Of a stretch of 64,000 nt of DNA, positions 45,186 through 54,500 are shown piece after piece (the stretch's first letter is position 1; each line of letters begins with the position of its first letter). Origin of the DNA: Xylanibacter rodentium (GTDB lineage Bacteria > Bacteroidota > Bacteroidia > Bacteroidales > Bacteroidaceae). Made by a program: the position numbers and the translations under genes. The stretch spans positions 62,001 to 126,000 of the forward strand of contig NZ_JABKKE010000002.1 of the NCBI RefSeq assembly GCF_013166575.1, given 5' to 3'. The notes under the pieces are model-generated. The model made no database searches and was not told the origin of the DNA. It saw only the letters and a list, made by a program, of their open reading frames with translations.

Positions 45186-45227
45186 TGCAAAGGTACATAA
45201 AAAAGCGATTTTTTATGTACCTTTGCA
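45186..45227. promoter_or_regulatory. Palindromic divergent promoter (GtrA / GH127)
   Basis: Two 19-bp arms (45186-45204 and 45209-45227) are perfect reverse complements around GCGA. Each arm carries an outward-facing -7 box, TACCTTTG: 45188-45195 on the minus strand towards gtrA and 45218-45225 on the plus strand towards GH127. Apart from its four-base centre, the promoter region reads the same in both directions. Confidence 0.65.
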
Positions 45228-45356
45228 GCATAAAAACGACCAACACTTCAAACATCTGCAAACGATACTAACAGATATCACTGACTCGTACTAACATTAG
45301 AAAAATAAACCACTCGTATACCGAATAACTTATAAAAAACCAACTAACATAACAAA

Positions 45357-47390
45357 ATGAGAAAGTGTATAATATCAATGGCCATAGCATTGACAGCATG
45401 TAACGCTACAGCCCAAAACAACGACTACGGATATCCTCACACCCCCGTGGCATTCACATCGGTAAAGATTGCACCCAACACTTTTTGGGGCGACCGCATC
45501 AAAGCTGCACGCGAAGTTACCATACCTTTGGCTTTCAGCAAATGCGAGACAGAAGGACGATACTCCAACTTCGTGAAAGCCGCTCACCCGAGCGACGACT
45601 ACGATGTGAGAACGTTTATGGGCTTCTCTTTCGACGATACTGACGTATATAAGACTATTGAGGGAGCAAGTTATCTGTTGCAGACATACCCCGACAAACG
45701 GATTGAACAATACATAGACAGCGTGCTCGACATTGTGGCCGCTGCACAGGAGAAAGACGGTTATCTGTATACCGCCCGCACCATCAATCCCAAGAAGCCG
45801 CATCCATGGGCCGGCAAACAGCGTTGGGAAGTCGTGGAAAACCTAAGCCACGAACTATATAATCTGGGGCACATGGCTGATGCAGCCTGTGCACATTATC
45901 AGGCCACGGGCAACACTAAATTTCTTGACATAGCCAAGCGATACGCCGACTGCGTAATCCGCGAGGTAGGCCCCAACGACGGACAGGCACACGTGGTACC
46001 CGGCCACCAGATAGCCGAGATGGCACTGGCACGAATGTATGTACTCACTGGTGACAAACGCTATCTCGATGAAGCGAAATTTTTTCTCGACATGCGCGGA
46101 AAGACCAAGCACAAGAACGCCTACAGCCAAAGCCATAAGCCCGTCACCGAACAGGATGAGGCCGTAGGCCACGCTGTACGCGCCGGCTATATGTATGCCG
46201 GCATGGCCGACGTGGCGGCACTGACAGGCGACAGTTCTTACATCAAAGCCATTGACCGCATTTGTGACAACATCATCGGCAAAAAGTATTATATTACGGG
46301 AGGCGTAGGTGCACGCCATTCCGGGGAGGCGTTCGGTTCCAACTACGAACTTCCCAACCTCACGGCTTACAATGAGACCTGTGCGGCCATCTCGATGGTA
46401 TATCTATTCCAACGCATGTTCCTGTTCCGTGGCGAAAGTAAATACATAGACTGTCTCGAGCGCACACTCTACAACGGTGTGATAAGCGGAATGTCGGTAG
46501 ACGGCGGACGCTTCTTCTACCCCAATCCTCTGTCGTCCGACGGCAAATACGCTTTCAATGCCGACAATAACACTACACGCCAGCCATGGTTCGGTTGCGC
46601 CTGTTGTCCAAGCAACATCAGCCGATTCATCCCATCGCTGCCCGGATACGTCTATGCTGTGAAAGACAACAGCCTGTATGTAAATCTCTTTGCAGCCAAC
46701 ACTGCAACCATACGTGTGGCCGGCAAAGATGTAACTCTGAAACAGGAAACACGCTATCCGTGGGACGGTGACATCGCCATCAGCATATTGAAAAACAAAG
46801 GCAAAGACTTCACCATGAAAGTGCGCATACCGGGATGGGTACGCGGGCAGGTAGTGCCGAGCGATCTGTACAGCTACGCCGACGATGTTAAAACCGGATA
46901 CAGTATCACTGTGAACGGCAAGAAAGCCGACGGTAATCTCACACCAGACGGATATCTGTCCATAGGACGCCATTGGAAGAAAGGCGACATAGTACGTGTA
47001 CACTTCGACATGAAGCCGCGCATAGTGACTGCCAATGCCAAGGTGACCGACGACCGCGGCAAGATTGCTGTAGAACGCGGACCGCTGGTATACTGTGCCG
47101 AGGCTGCCGACAACAACGGACTGAACACACGACACGTACTGCTCAGCCGCCGGCCGCAGTTCAGCGTGACCGAAGGTCACAGGATAGCCAACACCGGGAA
47201 CAGCGGACGTGAGTTCAGCGTAACAAAGATTACCATCGACAACGCACAAGCGGCTGTAATCGCCGGCGACGGAACACTGACCTCGCAGACCATAAGCCTT
47301 ACGCTCATCCCCTACTACGCATGGAACCACCGCGGAGCTGGATACATGGACGTATGGATGGCCAACACCATCGACGGAATGGGAGAATAG
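45357..47390 (+). CDS. GH127 family protein (probable beta-L-arabinofuranosidase)
   Basis: The 677-residue protein is exported (signal peptide about 1-19, with a Cys at residue 15 that could be a lipobox). It has an (alpha/alpha)6 barrel with GYLYTARTINPKKPHPW, LYNLGHMADAACAHYQAT and the diagnostic CACCPSN (about 414-420), whose Cys residues bind zinc and include the nucleophile in characterised GH127 enzymes. GH127 removes beta-L-arabinofuranose, which in plant pectin occurs on RG-II and arabinoproteins. It heads the right-hand pectin region, with a long 3' spacer. Confidence 0.87.
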   Translation: MRKCIISMAIALTACNATAQNNDYGYPHTPVAFTSVKIAPNTFWGDRIKAAREVTIPLAFSKCETEGRYSNFVKAAHPSDDYDVRTFMGFSFDDTDVYKTIEGASYLLQTYPDKRIEQYIDSVLDIVAAAQEKDGYLYTARTINPKKPHPWAGKQRWEVVENLSHELYNLGHMADAACAHYQATGNTKFLDIAKRYADCVIREVGPNDGQAHVVPGHQIAEMALARMYVLTGDKRYLDEAKFFLDMRGKTKHKNAYSQSHKPVTEQDEAVGHAVRAGYMYAGMADVAALTGDSSYIKAIDRICDNIIGKKYYITGGVGARHSGEAFGSNYELPNLTAYNETCAAISMVYLFQRMFLFRGESKYIDCLERTLYNGVISGMSVDGGRFFYPNPLSSDGKYAFNADNNTTRQPWFGCACCPSNISRFIPSLPGYVYAVKDNSLYVNLFAANTATIRVAGKDVTLKQETRYPWDGDIAISILKNKGKDFTMKVRIPGWVRGQVVPSDLYSYADDVKTGYSITVNGKKADGNLTPDGYLSIGRHWKKGDIVRVHFDMKPRIVTANAKVTDDRGKIAVERGPLVYCAEAADNNGLNTRHVLLSRRPQFSVTEGHRIANTGNSGREFSVTKITIDNAQAAVIAGDGTLTSQTISLTLIPYYAWNHRGAGYMDVWMANTIDGMGE

Positions 47391-47495
47391 CATGCAGTCA
47401 ATCGCAACGCGGTCTTGGACACCGCTGTAACAGCACAACGGAAATGCCCTGAAACCGCCATCAGTCTCTGGTGTCAACAGGATTGCCTGATGAGA

Positions 47496-47546
47496 TTAAT
47501 AGGATTACCCGGTGAAGTCAATAACTTTACCGGGTAATCCTATTAA
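47496..47546 (+). terminator. Hairpin after the GH127 gene
   Basis: TTAATAGGATTACCCGGT (47496-47513) and ACCGGGTAATCCTATTAA (47529-47546) are perfect reverse complements over 18 bp with a 15-base loop. There is no clear T-run, so it may be a repeat-derived stabiliser or a weak terminator. Confidence 0.5.
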
Positions 47547-47717
47547 CATTAAAGAGTAAAGTCATTAACACCATTTTGCCAAACGGCCGCTACGACAGAA
47601 TGAAACAACCATAACGACAAAACGGAAACGGGGCAAAAGCAACTGAGTTTACAGCCCGTCACATAATTTTTGCGCCAATTTAATCATTTTTTATTCCCAT
47701 ATATTATATATAATGCT

Positions 47718-47725
47718 TATCTTTG
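47718..47725 (+). promoter_or_regulatory. -7 box of the triple-fusion pectinase gene
   Basis: TATCTTTG matches TAnnTTTG. The ATG is 160 bases downstream, so the mRNA should have a long 5' leader. No -33 element was recognised. Confidence 0.5.
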
Positions 47726-47885
47726 CACCGATAAGCAAAAAATTGCCACCTACTAAAACAACCGACCAACAGCATCACTACACGACAGGCCCACGGCACC
47801 GCCATGCCATGCGGAAGCCATGAGAACCGGCGAAGACAGATTATGCTGCAGGCAACTGAAAAAATCAAAACCATTAAAATAATTT

Positions 47886-50800
47886 ATGAAGTACTTACAT
47901 TTACTGCTCCTATGCCTGCTTTTCCCGGCCGTGGCTATGGCCGACGGATGGGAAACCACTTACAAGCAGATAGAAAAGAGCATCAGACAACCACAGTTTG
48001 CCAACCGTGATTTCAAAATCACAAAGTATGGCGCAAGCACCACTGCCACTGCCGCCGTTAACCAAAAAGCCATCAACAAGGCCATCGCAGCCTGCTCGAA
48101 AGCCGGCGGAGGTCGTGTAATTGTACCGGCCGGAACATTTAATACGGCAGCTATCACACTGCTAAGCCATGTCAATCTGGTCGTGGAGAAAGGCGCTGTT
48201 TTGCAATTCACCTTCGAACCTGAACTTTACCCCGTGGTACTGACCCGATGGGAAGGTCTCGACTGTTGGAATATCTCGCCCTGTATCTACGCCTACAAAC
48301 AGACCGACGTAGCCATCACCGGTGAGGGAACAATCGACGGAGGCGGCACACGTGAGACATGGTGGCCATGGTGCGGAGCAGCCAAATACGGATGGAAAGA
48401 GGGCATGATAAGCCAGCGCAACGGTGCACGCCCCCGTCTGCTGAAAATGGCCGAGGATGGTGTCGACATGAACGAACGCCGCTTCGGACCTACCGACGGC
48501 CTGCGCCCGCAACTTATCAACTTCAACACCTGCGACGGCATTCTCATCGAGAATGTTACGTTGCTGCGTTCTCCGTTCTGGGTTATCCACCCATTACTCT
48601 CCAAGAACATCACAGTACGTGGCGTGCATATCAATAACGACGGTCCCAACGGTGACGGTTGCGATCCCGAGTCATGCGACGGAGTGCTGATAGAAAACTG
48701 TTTCTTCAACACCGGTGACGACTGTATCGCCATCAAGAGCGGACGCAACAACGACGGCCGTCTGTGGAACAAGCCCAGTGAGAACATCATCATCCGCAAC
48801 TGCAAGATGGAGAACGGGCACGGAGGCGTCGTCATTGGCAGTGAGATCTCGGGAGGATGCCGTAACGTGTTCGCTGAAAACAACGTGATGGACAGCCCGA
48901 ATCTGGACCGCGTAATACGAATCAAGACCAACACTTGCCGTGGCGGTGTCATAGAGAACATCTATGCCCGCAACATCAAGGTGGGACAGTGCGGAGAATC
49001 TGTATTGAAAATCAACCTCGATTATGAACATAACGAGATTTGCTGCCGCGGCTTCCTTCCCACAGTGCGCAACATCAACCTGGACAACGTTACCTGTGAG
49101 AAGAGCAAGTATGGAGTACAGATTATAGCGCTTGATACATGCACCAACGTGTACGACATCAATGTAAAGAACTGCCGCTTCAACGGTGTGGCCGAAGGCA
49201 ACTCTATCAAAGGACAGACACGCAATATCAACTTCGAAAATCTCTACATCAACGGTGGTCTTAGCCTCATCGAGAAACCCTACAAAAACTATAGCCAGTG
49301 GATGACAGCCTCGGAAATGAAACGCGTGCCACAGTCGTACATGCTCGACTTCTCCAACCGGCCGAAGTGGAGCTATGTGATGGGGATTGAACTCGAAGCA
49401 ATGCTTGACACATATCTTAAATATGGCGGTGACGAGATAAAGAAGTATTGTCTGCAGTACACCGACACGATGATTAACGCCAAAGGCGACATCCGCGGAT
49501 ACAGACTTGAAGATTATAACTTGGATCAAATACGTACGGGTCATTTTGTGGCCCGTATGTATCAGTTATACCCCGAGGCCAAGAACCGCAAGGCGCTCGA
49601 AACACTGATGAAACAGCTGCAGAAGCAGCCGCGCACCAATGAGGGTGTATATTGGCACAAGGCCATATATTCATATCAGGTATGGCTCGACGGCATATTC
49701 ATGGGACTGCCTTACTACGCCCTGACGGCCAACATGCTGCTCAAGGACAAGAAGGCACAAACAATATATGATGATGCTGTGGACCAAATCAAGAAGACTT
49801 ACGAGCGTACACTCGACAAGAATACAGGACTGAACCGCCACGCATGGGACGAGACACGCGAAATGTTCTGGGCCGACAAGGAGACAGGACTGTCACAGCA
49901 CTGCTGGGGACGCGCCCAAGGCTGGTACACCATGGCACTAATCGAGCTGCTTGACGCACTGCCCGAAAACTATTCACGCCGCAGTGAAGTGATAGATCTG
50001 CTCAAAAAGGATCTTGACGCCGTAATAAAGTGGCAGGACAAGAAGAGCGGAGTATGGTATCAGGTGATGGACAGCCCCACGCGTGATGGCAACTATCTTG
50101 AATCGACATGCTCTTCGATGTTCACCTACGCCCTGCTGAAGGCTTACCGCAAGGGATATGTGGGCTCCAAATACCGTGATGCCGGAATCAAGGCTTATCG
50201 CGGAATCATCAACAACTTCATCAAAGTAAATCCCGACCTGACCATATCGCTGACAGGATGCTGCAAGGTAGCCGGATTGGGCCCTGGCATGAGCGAAAAG
50301 GTGAAAGCTGCTACAGACAAGTACGGCATGAAACTAAAGGAAAACAAACGCCGTGACGGTTCTTACGCATATTACCTGAGCGAGGAAGTCCGCGACAACG
50401 ACGCCAAGGGTGTAGGTCCTTTCATTTGGGCATCACTCGAAATGGAGGCTTTGGGATACAATACAAACAATGCGACAACTGCAATCAACCGTCAGGCCGT
50501 CGTGACACGCAACAATCCTGTCGTTACCGAGGCTGACCCGTTGGCCTCTCTAACAGTAGGCAACGGCCATTTCGCAACAACCGTTGACGTAACCGGACTG
50601 CAGAGCTACCCTTTTGACTATGAGGCAGGTGTGCCTCTGAACGCCATGTCCGACTGGGGCTGGCACTCGTTCAAAAACACCAAATGGCTGCAACCGTCGG
50701 AATCGGAGCGTGAAATGGACTTCGGACACGGACGCAAGGAAACATATTGCGTGGAATACAAACAGGAAGGCCGCAACAAAGAGGCCACGGAATATTTCCG

Positions 50801-52643
50801 TGCCAATCCCCACCGTCTCAACCTCGGCACCATCGGTCTGCTGATTAGTGACAAAGAAGGCAGGCAGATACCTCTGAAAGAATTGAAGAACATACGTCAG
50901 GAGCAAGCTCTTTGGGACGGGACCATCGAGTCGCGTTTCACGGCCGACGGTGTTCCCGTTGAGGTGACCACAGCCTGCATGGCCGACAAGGACGCTATCT
51001 TCGCACGCATCAAGTCAACACTGCTGCACGAGGGTCGCGCTGCCGTAAGTTTCCGATTCTCCTACCCTTCGGGCAAGCACGCCGACAGCGCCAACGACTG
51101 GACCAGCCCCGAAAGGCATAGCTCCAGAATAATCAGTTCTGACAGTTGTTCGGCTGTCATCGAACGCATCATCGATGACACACGCTACTACATAACACTG
51201 ACATGGGAGGGCAATGCCATCTTAAAGGAGACATCACAGCCACACAGCTTCTCACTCATAAGCAATGATGACGTGTTGTCGTTCTGCGCCGAATACACAC
51301 CTAAGCAGAACCGCATGCGCCAGGGTGCTTTCGAATACGACCAGGCTCTCAAAGGTATAATGAAATATTGGCCCAGATTCTGGAATAGCGGTGCCATCGT
51401 CGATTTTTCCGACTGCACCGACCCGCGAGCCAAGGAACTGGAGCGCCGCACTGTGCTTTCACAATACCAGACTGCCATCAACTGCGCCAACTCGACTCCC
51501 CCACAGGAGACCGGCCTGACATACAACTCATGGTACGGACGTCCGCACCTTGAGATGACATGGTGGCACGTCGTTGACTTTGCATTGTGGAATCGTCCCG
51601 AAGTTGTGGCCGACATATTGGAATGGTACAACAACACAGCCTATCCCGTAGCCCGCAAGATTGCCGAGCGTCAGGGATTCAAGGGTGTACGCTGGATGAA
51701 GATGACCGACCCTTGGGCCGGTGAGGCCCCGTCGAACGTAGGTTCGTTCCTCACATGGCAGCAGCCACATTATATATACATGGCCGAAGAGATGTATAGA
51801 GCCAAGCCCAACGCCGAGACACTGAAGAAATACGGCGAGCAAGTGGAGGCGACCGCTGAGTTCATGGCCGACTTCGCAAAAGCCTGCGCCCCTAAGAAGG
51901 GCAGCATCAAGCTCTTCGGACAGACGGCAATGCAGGAATCCATGTCTAAAGACTTTTCTTTCAATCATCCCTTCGAGCAGGTATATTGGGTGTACGGACT
52001 TGGCAAAGCGCAACAATGGCGCGAGCGCCGCGGGCTGGAACGCAACGCCGAATGGGACGAAATAATCAGCCGCATGGCCCCTTTAGCCGAAAGCGAAGGC
52101 ATATACACCGCCGGCGAGCCATCACAATCTTTCGACCCGAAAGCCAAGTCAGCCGGTTTCGACCCGTTCAACACCGGTGGACATAACACCGCTAAGCAGA
52201 TTTCAGAAGAAGACTTCGCCTTGAAGTCACGCTCGGACCATCCCGCCGTTCTCGGTGCCTGCGGCCTGCTGCCAGCCACCGGACAGTATGACAATGACAA
52301 GATGAGGGCTACGCTCGACTGGGTGATGAATAACTGGAACTGGGACACAACCTGGGGATGGGACTACGGCATGATTGCCATGTGTGCGGCACGCCTCGGC
52401 GAGACATCCACTGCACTCGATGCACTCCTTATCGACAAAGGCAAGAACACGTATCTCAAGAACGGTCACAACTATCAGGAGCCCAAACGCCTGCGTCTAT
52501 ATCTGCCAGGCAACGGCTCACTGCTCGACGCTGTGGCCATGATGTGTGCCGGATGGGACGGATGCAAGAATGTGATGAATCCCGGATTCCCCAAAGACGG
52601 CAAATGGAATGTGCGTTGGGAGGGCCTCAACAGAATGCAATAG
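47886..52643 (+). CDS. GH28-GH105-uncharacterised (alpha/alpha)6 triple-fusion pectinase
   Basis: The 1585-residue protein has a signal peptide (about 1-20). Residues about 40-470 form a GH28 polygalacturonase beta-helix with all four motif groups: NGDGCD (D260), GDDCIAIKSG (D278, D279), GHGG (H312) and RIKT (R345, K347). Residues about 495-857 form a GH105 unsaturated uronyl hydrolase domain (HAWDETREMFWADKETG, CWGRAQGWYTMALIELLDAL). Residues about 870-1585 form a third domain starting VVTRNNPVVTEADPLASLTV, with helices and aromatic motifs (LTYNSWYGRPHLEMTWWHVV, RLRLYLPGNGSLLDAVAMMC) like six-hairpin glycosidases of unknown specificity. It should cut homogalacturonan and trim the products in one polypeptide. 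No sorting tail was seen. The gene is transcribed alone, with a terminator at 52673-52712. Confidence 0.87.
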   Translation: MKYLHLLLLCLLFPAVAMADGWETTYKQIEKSIRQPQFANRDFKITKYGASTTATAAVNQKAINKAIAACSKAGGGRVIVPAGTFNTAAITLLSHVNLVVEKGAVLQFTFEPELYPVVLTRWEGLDCWNISPCIYAYKQTDVAITGEGTIDGGGTRETWWPWCGAAKYGWKEGMISQRNGARPRLLKMAEDGVDMNERRFGPTDGLRPQLINFNTCDGILIENVTLLRSPFWVIHPLLSKNITVRGVHINNDGPNGDGCDPESCDGVLIENCFFNTGDDCIAIKSGRNNDGRLWNKPSENIIIRNCKMENGHGGVVIGSEISGGCRNVFAENNVMDSPNLDRVIRIKTNTCRGGVIENIYARNIKVGQCGESVLKINLDYEHNEICCRGFLPTVRNINLDNVTCEKSKYGVQIIALDTCTNVYDINVKNCRFNGVAEGNSIKGQTRNINFENLYINGGLSLIEKPYKNYSQWMTASEMKRVPQSYMLDFSNRPKWSYVMGIELEAMLDTYLKYGGDEIKKYCLQYTDTMINAKGDIRGYRLEDYNLDQIRTGHFVARMYQLYPEAKNRKALETLMKQLQKQPRTNEGVYWHKAIYSYQVWLDGIFMGLPYYALTANMLLKDKKAQTIYDDAVDQIKKTYERTLDKNTGLNRHAWDETREMFWADKETGLSQHCWGRAQGWYTMALIELLDALPENYSRRSEVIDLLKKDLDAVIKWQDKKSGVWYQVMDSPTRDGNYLESTCSSMFTYALLKAYRKGYVGSKYRDAGIKAYRGIINNFIKVNPDLTISLTGCCKVAGLGPGMSEKVKAATDKYGMKLKENKRRDGSYAYYLSEEVRDNDAKGVGPFIWASLEMEALGYNTNNATTAINRQAVVTRNNPVVTEADPLASLTVGNGHFATTVDVTGLQSYPFDYEAGVPLNAMSDWGWHSFKNTKWLQPSESEREMDFGHGRKETYCVEYKQEGRNKEATEYFRANPHRLNLGTIGLLISDKEGRQIPLKELKNIRQEQALWDGTIESRFTADGVPVEVTTACMADKDAIFARIKSTLLHEGRAAVSFRFSYPSGKHADSANDWTSPERHSSRIISSDSCSAVIERIIDDTRYYITLTWEGNAILKETSQPHSFSLISNDDVLSFCAEYTPKQNRMRQGAFEYDQALKGIMKYWPRFWNSGAIVDFSDCTDPRAKELERRTVLSQYQTAINCANSTPPQETGLTYNSWYGRPHLEMTWWHVVDFALWNRPEVVADILEWYNNTAYPVARKIAERQGFKGVRWMKMTDPWAGEAPSNVGSFLTWQQPHYIYMAEEMYRAKPNAETLKKYGEQVEATAEFMADFAKACAPKKGSIKLFGQTAMQESMSKDFSFNHPFEQVYWVYGLGKAQQWRERRGLERNAEWDEIISRMAPLAESEGIYTAGEPSQSFDPKAKSAGFDPFNTGGHNTAKQISEEDFALKSRSDHPAVLGACGLLPATGQYDNDKMRATLDWVMNNWNWDTTWGWDYGMIAMCAARLGETSTALDALLIDKGKNTYLKNGHNYQEPKRLRLYLPGNGSLLDAVAMMCAGWDGCKNVMNPGFPKDGKWNVRWEGLNRMQ

Positions 52644-52672
52644 AACAGCCGGAATTGAATGAGACATGACAA

Positions 52673-52712
52673 GGAGTTAAAGAATGCTGCACCACGCAGC
52701 ATCTTTAGCTCC
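52673..52712 (+). terminator. Terminator of the triple-fusion gene
   Basis: GGAGTTAAAGAATGCTGC pairs with GCAGCATCTTTAGCTCC across ACCAC, with one G-U pair and one bulged base. It lies 30 bases past the stop. Confidence 0.7.
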
Positions 52713-52822
52713 TGTCATTTGATTTAAAAGATGTTCATATTAATACCAATCCCATAACTTCCACCAATCTTCCATCATCCCATCCATCCAATTCCTATCT
52801 CCTAAAAACGAAAATAGAAATT

Positions 52823-54478
52823 ATGAAAAGACAGTCCATCATATTATCCTTCTGTGCCATTACCGCAGCTGCAACGGCACAGATACCGGCCTTTCCTGGA
52901 GCCGAAGGTCACGGCCGCTACGTCAGCGGAGGCCGTGGAGGCAAGATTGTCCATGTGACAAATCTCAATGACAACGGTCCAGGCTCGTTTCGCGAGGCTG
53001 TAAGAGGCAGTGCAAAGAAAATAGTAGTCTTCGATGTGGCCGGAGTGATACCGTTGGAATCCGATCTCGACATCGGGGCCAACACCACCATAGAAGGACA
53101 GACGGCACCCCATCCCGGAATAACACTGCGCTATCACACTCTACGTTGCGACAACAACATCATCATGCGGTTTATCCGTGTCAGGCGCGGACAGGAAAAA
53201 GACATCAACGACAGTGCCGACGCCATTTACGACAACCACAAGACAGGCATTATCATCGACCACTGCTCGTTCAGCTGGAGCATTGACGAGGTGGCATCGT
53301 TCTACGACAACAACAACTTCACAATGCAATGGTGCACCATAGCCGAAAGCCTGTCTAACCCCGGACACAGCAAGGGCGCCCACGGATACGGCGGCATCTG
53401 GGGTGGCAAACTGGCCAGCTTCCACCATAACATGATAGCACACGTGACCAATCGCGGACCGCGTTTCAACGGTGCACGCTACGGATGGACAGGGTATACA
53501 GACAACCTGATATACCAAAAGTACAAATGGAACAATCCTGTCCAAGCCGAAAACGTAGACTTCCGCAATTGTGTGATGTACAATTGTCAGGGCTCATGTT
53601 ATGGAGGCCCCGGAGGCGGACAGATAAACATTGTCAACAACTATTTCAAGGCCGGTCCCAGAGACAACAGCAACCAGGAACGCATAACCCTCGTAACAAT
53701 ATCCACGGCAGGCAACTCCGACAAAAAACATCCGGAATACTACGGCATGACGAGCAGATACTATATAGATGGCAACACCACCGAAACCGTCAAAGGAGCA
53801 ATCAAGAAGAATCGTGACTGGGCGGGGATAAGCTACGACAAAGGGATATTCACTATCGACGGGGAAAGATATTCAAAAGACATAAACAATTTCTATGGAG
53901 ACAACGTCGCCCACATAAAGAATACGGATGGCGATATGTGTGTAAAAATAAAGATGGAACAACCAGCTCCCACCGGTCCGGTAACCACACACAAGGCCGG
54001 GAAAGCATTCGAAAAAGTACTGGAACACTGTGGTGCATCGCTATATCGTGACACAGTGGACGCACGCTACATGAAAGAGGCACGCGAAGGAAAAGCCATG
54101 TATAAAGGTTCTATTACCGGCAAATGGGGACTGATAGACGTTGTGGCCGATGTGAACGGATATACGGAAAAAACATTCGGTACAGGCAAACGCCCCTCAG
54201 GCTTCGACTCAGACAATGACGGAATACCCGATGCGTGGGAAAAAGCAAACGGACTGAATCCCCACGACGCATCAGATGCCAACAAGACATCAATTGACAC
54301 TGAAGGATGCTACACCAATATAGAAGTGTACTGCAACAGTCTTGTTCAAGATATAATGATTGGAGGGAACGCCGGCGCCGAAACGTCTTTAAACGAATAT
54401 TATCCGAAATATCACAAGGAAGACGGAACATTGGTAAAGGCCATCGGCAGACCATCAAATGAAAAACCGATAAAATAA
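52823..54478 (+). CDS. Pectate lyase, PL1 family (copy 1)
   Basis: The 551-residue secreted enzyme (signal peptide about 1-20) has a PL1 parallel beta-helix. It starts with PAFPGAEGHGRYVSGGRGG and shows TTIEGQTAP, NNIIMRFIRVRRG, DHCSFSWSIDE and VTNRGPRFNGARYGWTGY. It cleaves polygalacturonate by beta-elimination, needing Ca2+. The C-terminal part has a DSDNDGIPDAWEKANGLNP segment, a calcium-binding-type repeat. It is the first of a tandem pair, with 22 bp between the genes. The spacer upstream has CCCAT-type repeats. Confidence 0.9.
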   Translation: MKRQSIILSFCAITAAATAQIPAFPGAEGHGRYVSGGRGGKIVHVTNLNDNGPGSFREAVRGSAKKIVVFDVAGVIPLESDLDIGANTTIEGQTAPHPGITLRYHTLRCDNNIIMRFIRVRRGQEKDINDSADAIYDNHKTGIIIDHCSFSWSIDEVASFYDNNNFTMQWCTIAESLSNPGHSKGAHGYGGIWGGKLASFHHNMIAHVTNRGPRFNGARYGWTGYTDNLIYQKYKWNNPVQAENVDFRNCVMYNCQGSCYGGPGGGQINIVNNYFKAGPRDNSNQERITLVTISTAGNSDKKHPEYYGMTSRYYIDGNTTETVKGAIKKNRDWAGISYDKGIFTIDGERYSKDINNFYGDNVAHIKNTDGDMCVKIKMEQPAPTGPVTTHKAGKAFEKVLEHCGASLYRDTVDARYMKEAREGKAMYKGSITGKWGLIDVVADVNGYTEKTFGTGKRPSGFDSDNDGIPDAWEKANGLNPHDASDANKTSIDTEGCYTNIEVYCNSLVQDIMIGGNAGAETSLNEYYPKYHKEDGTLVKAIGRPSNEKPIK

Positions 54479-54500
54479 AACAACAAACATAAAAAACAAT

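Larger units (their letters stand above)
47391..47885. other. Intergenic region: hairpin and promoter, no gene
   Basis: This 495-bp stretch has an 18-bp perfect hairpin (47496-47546), an AT-rich stretch and the -7 box of the fusion gene (47718-47725), leaving a leader of about 155 bases. I see no other structure. Confidence 0.55.
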
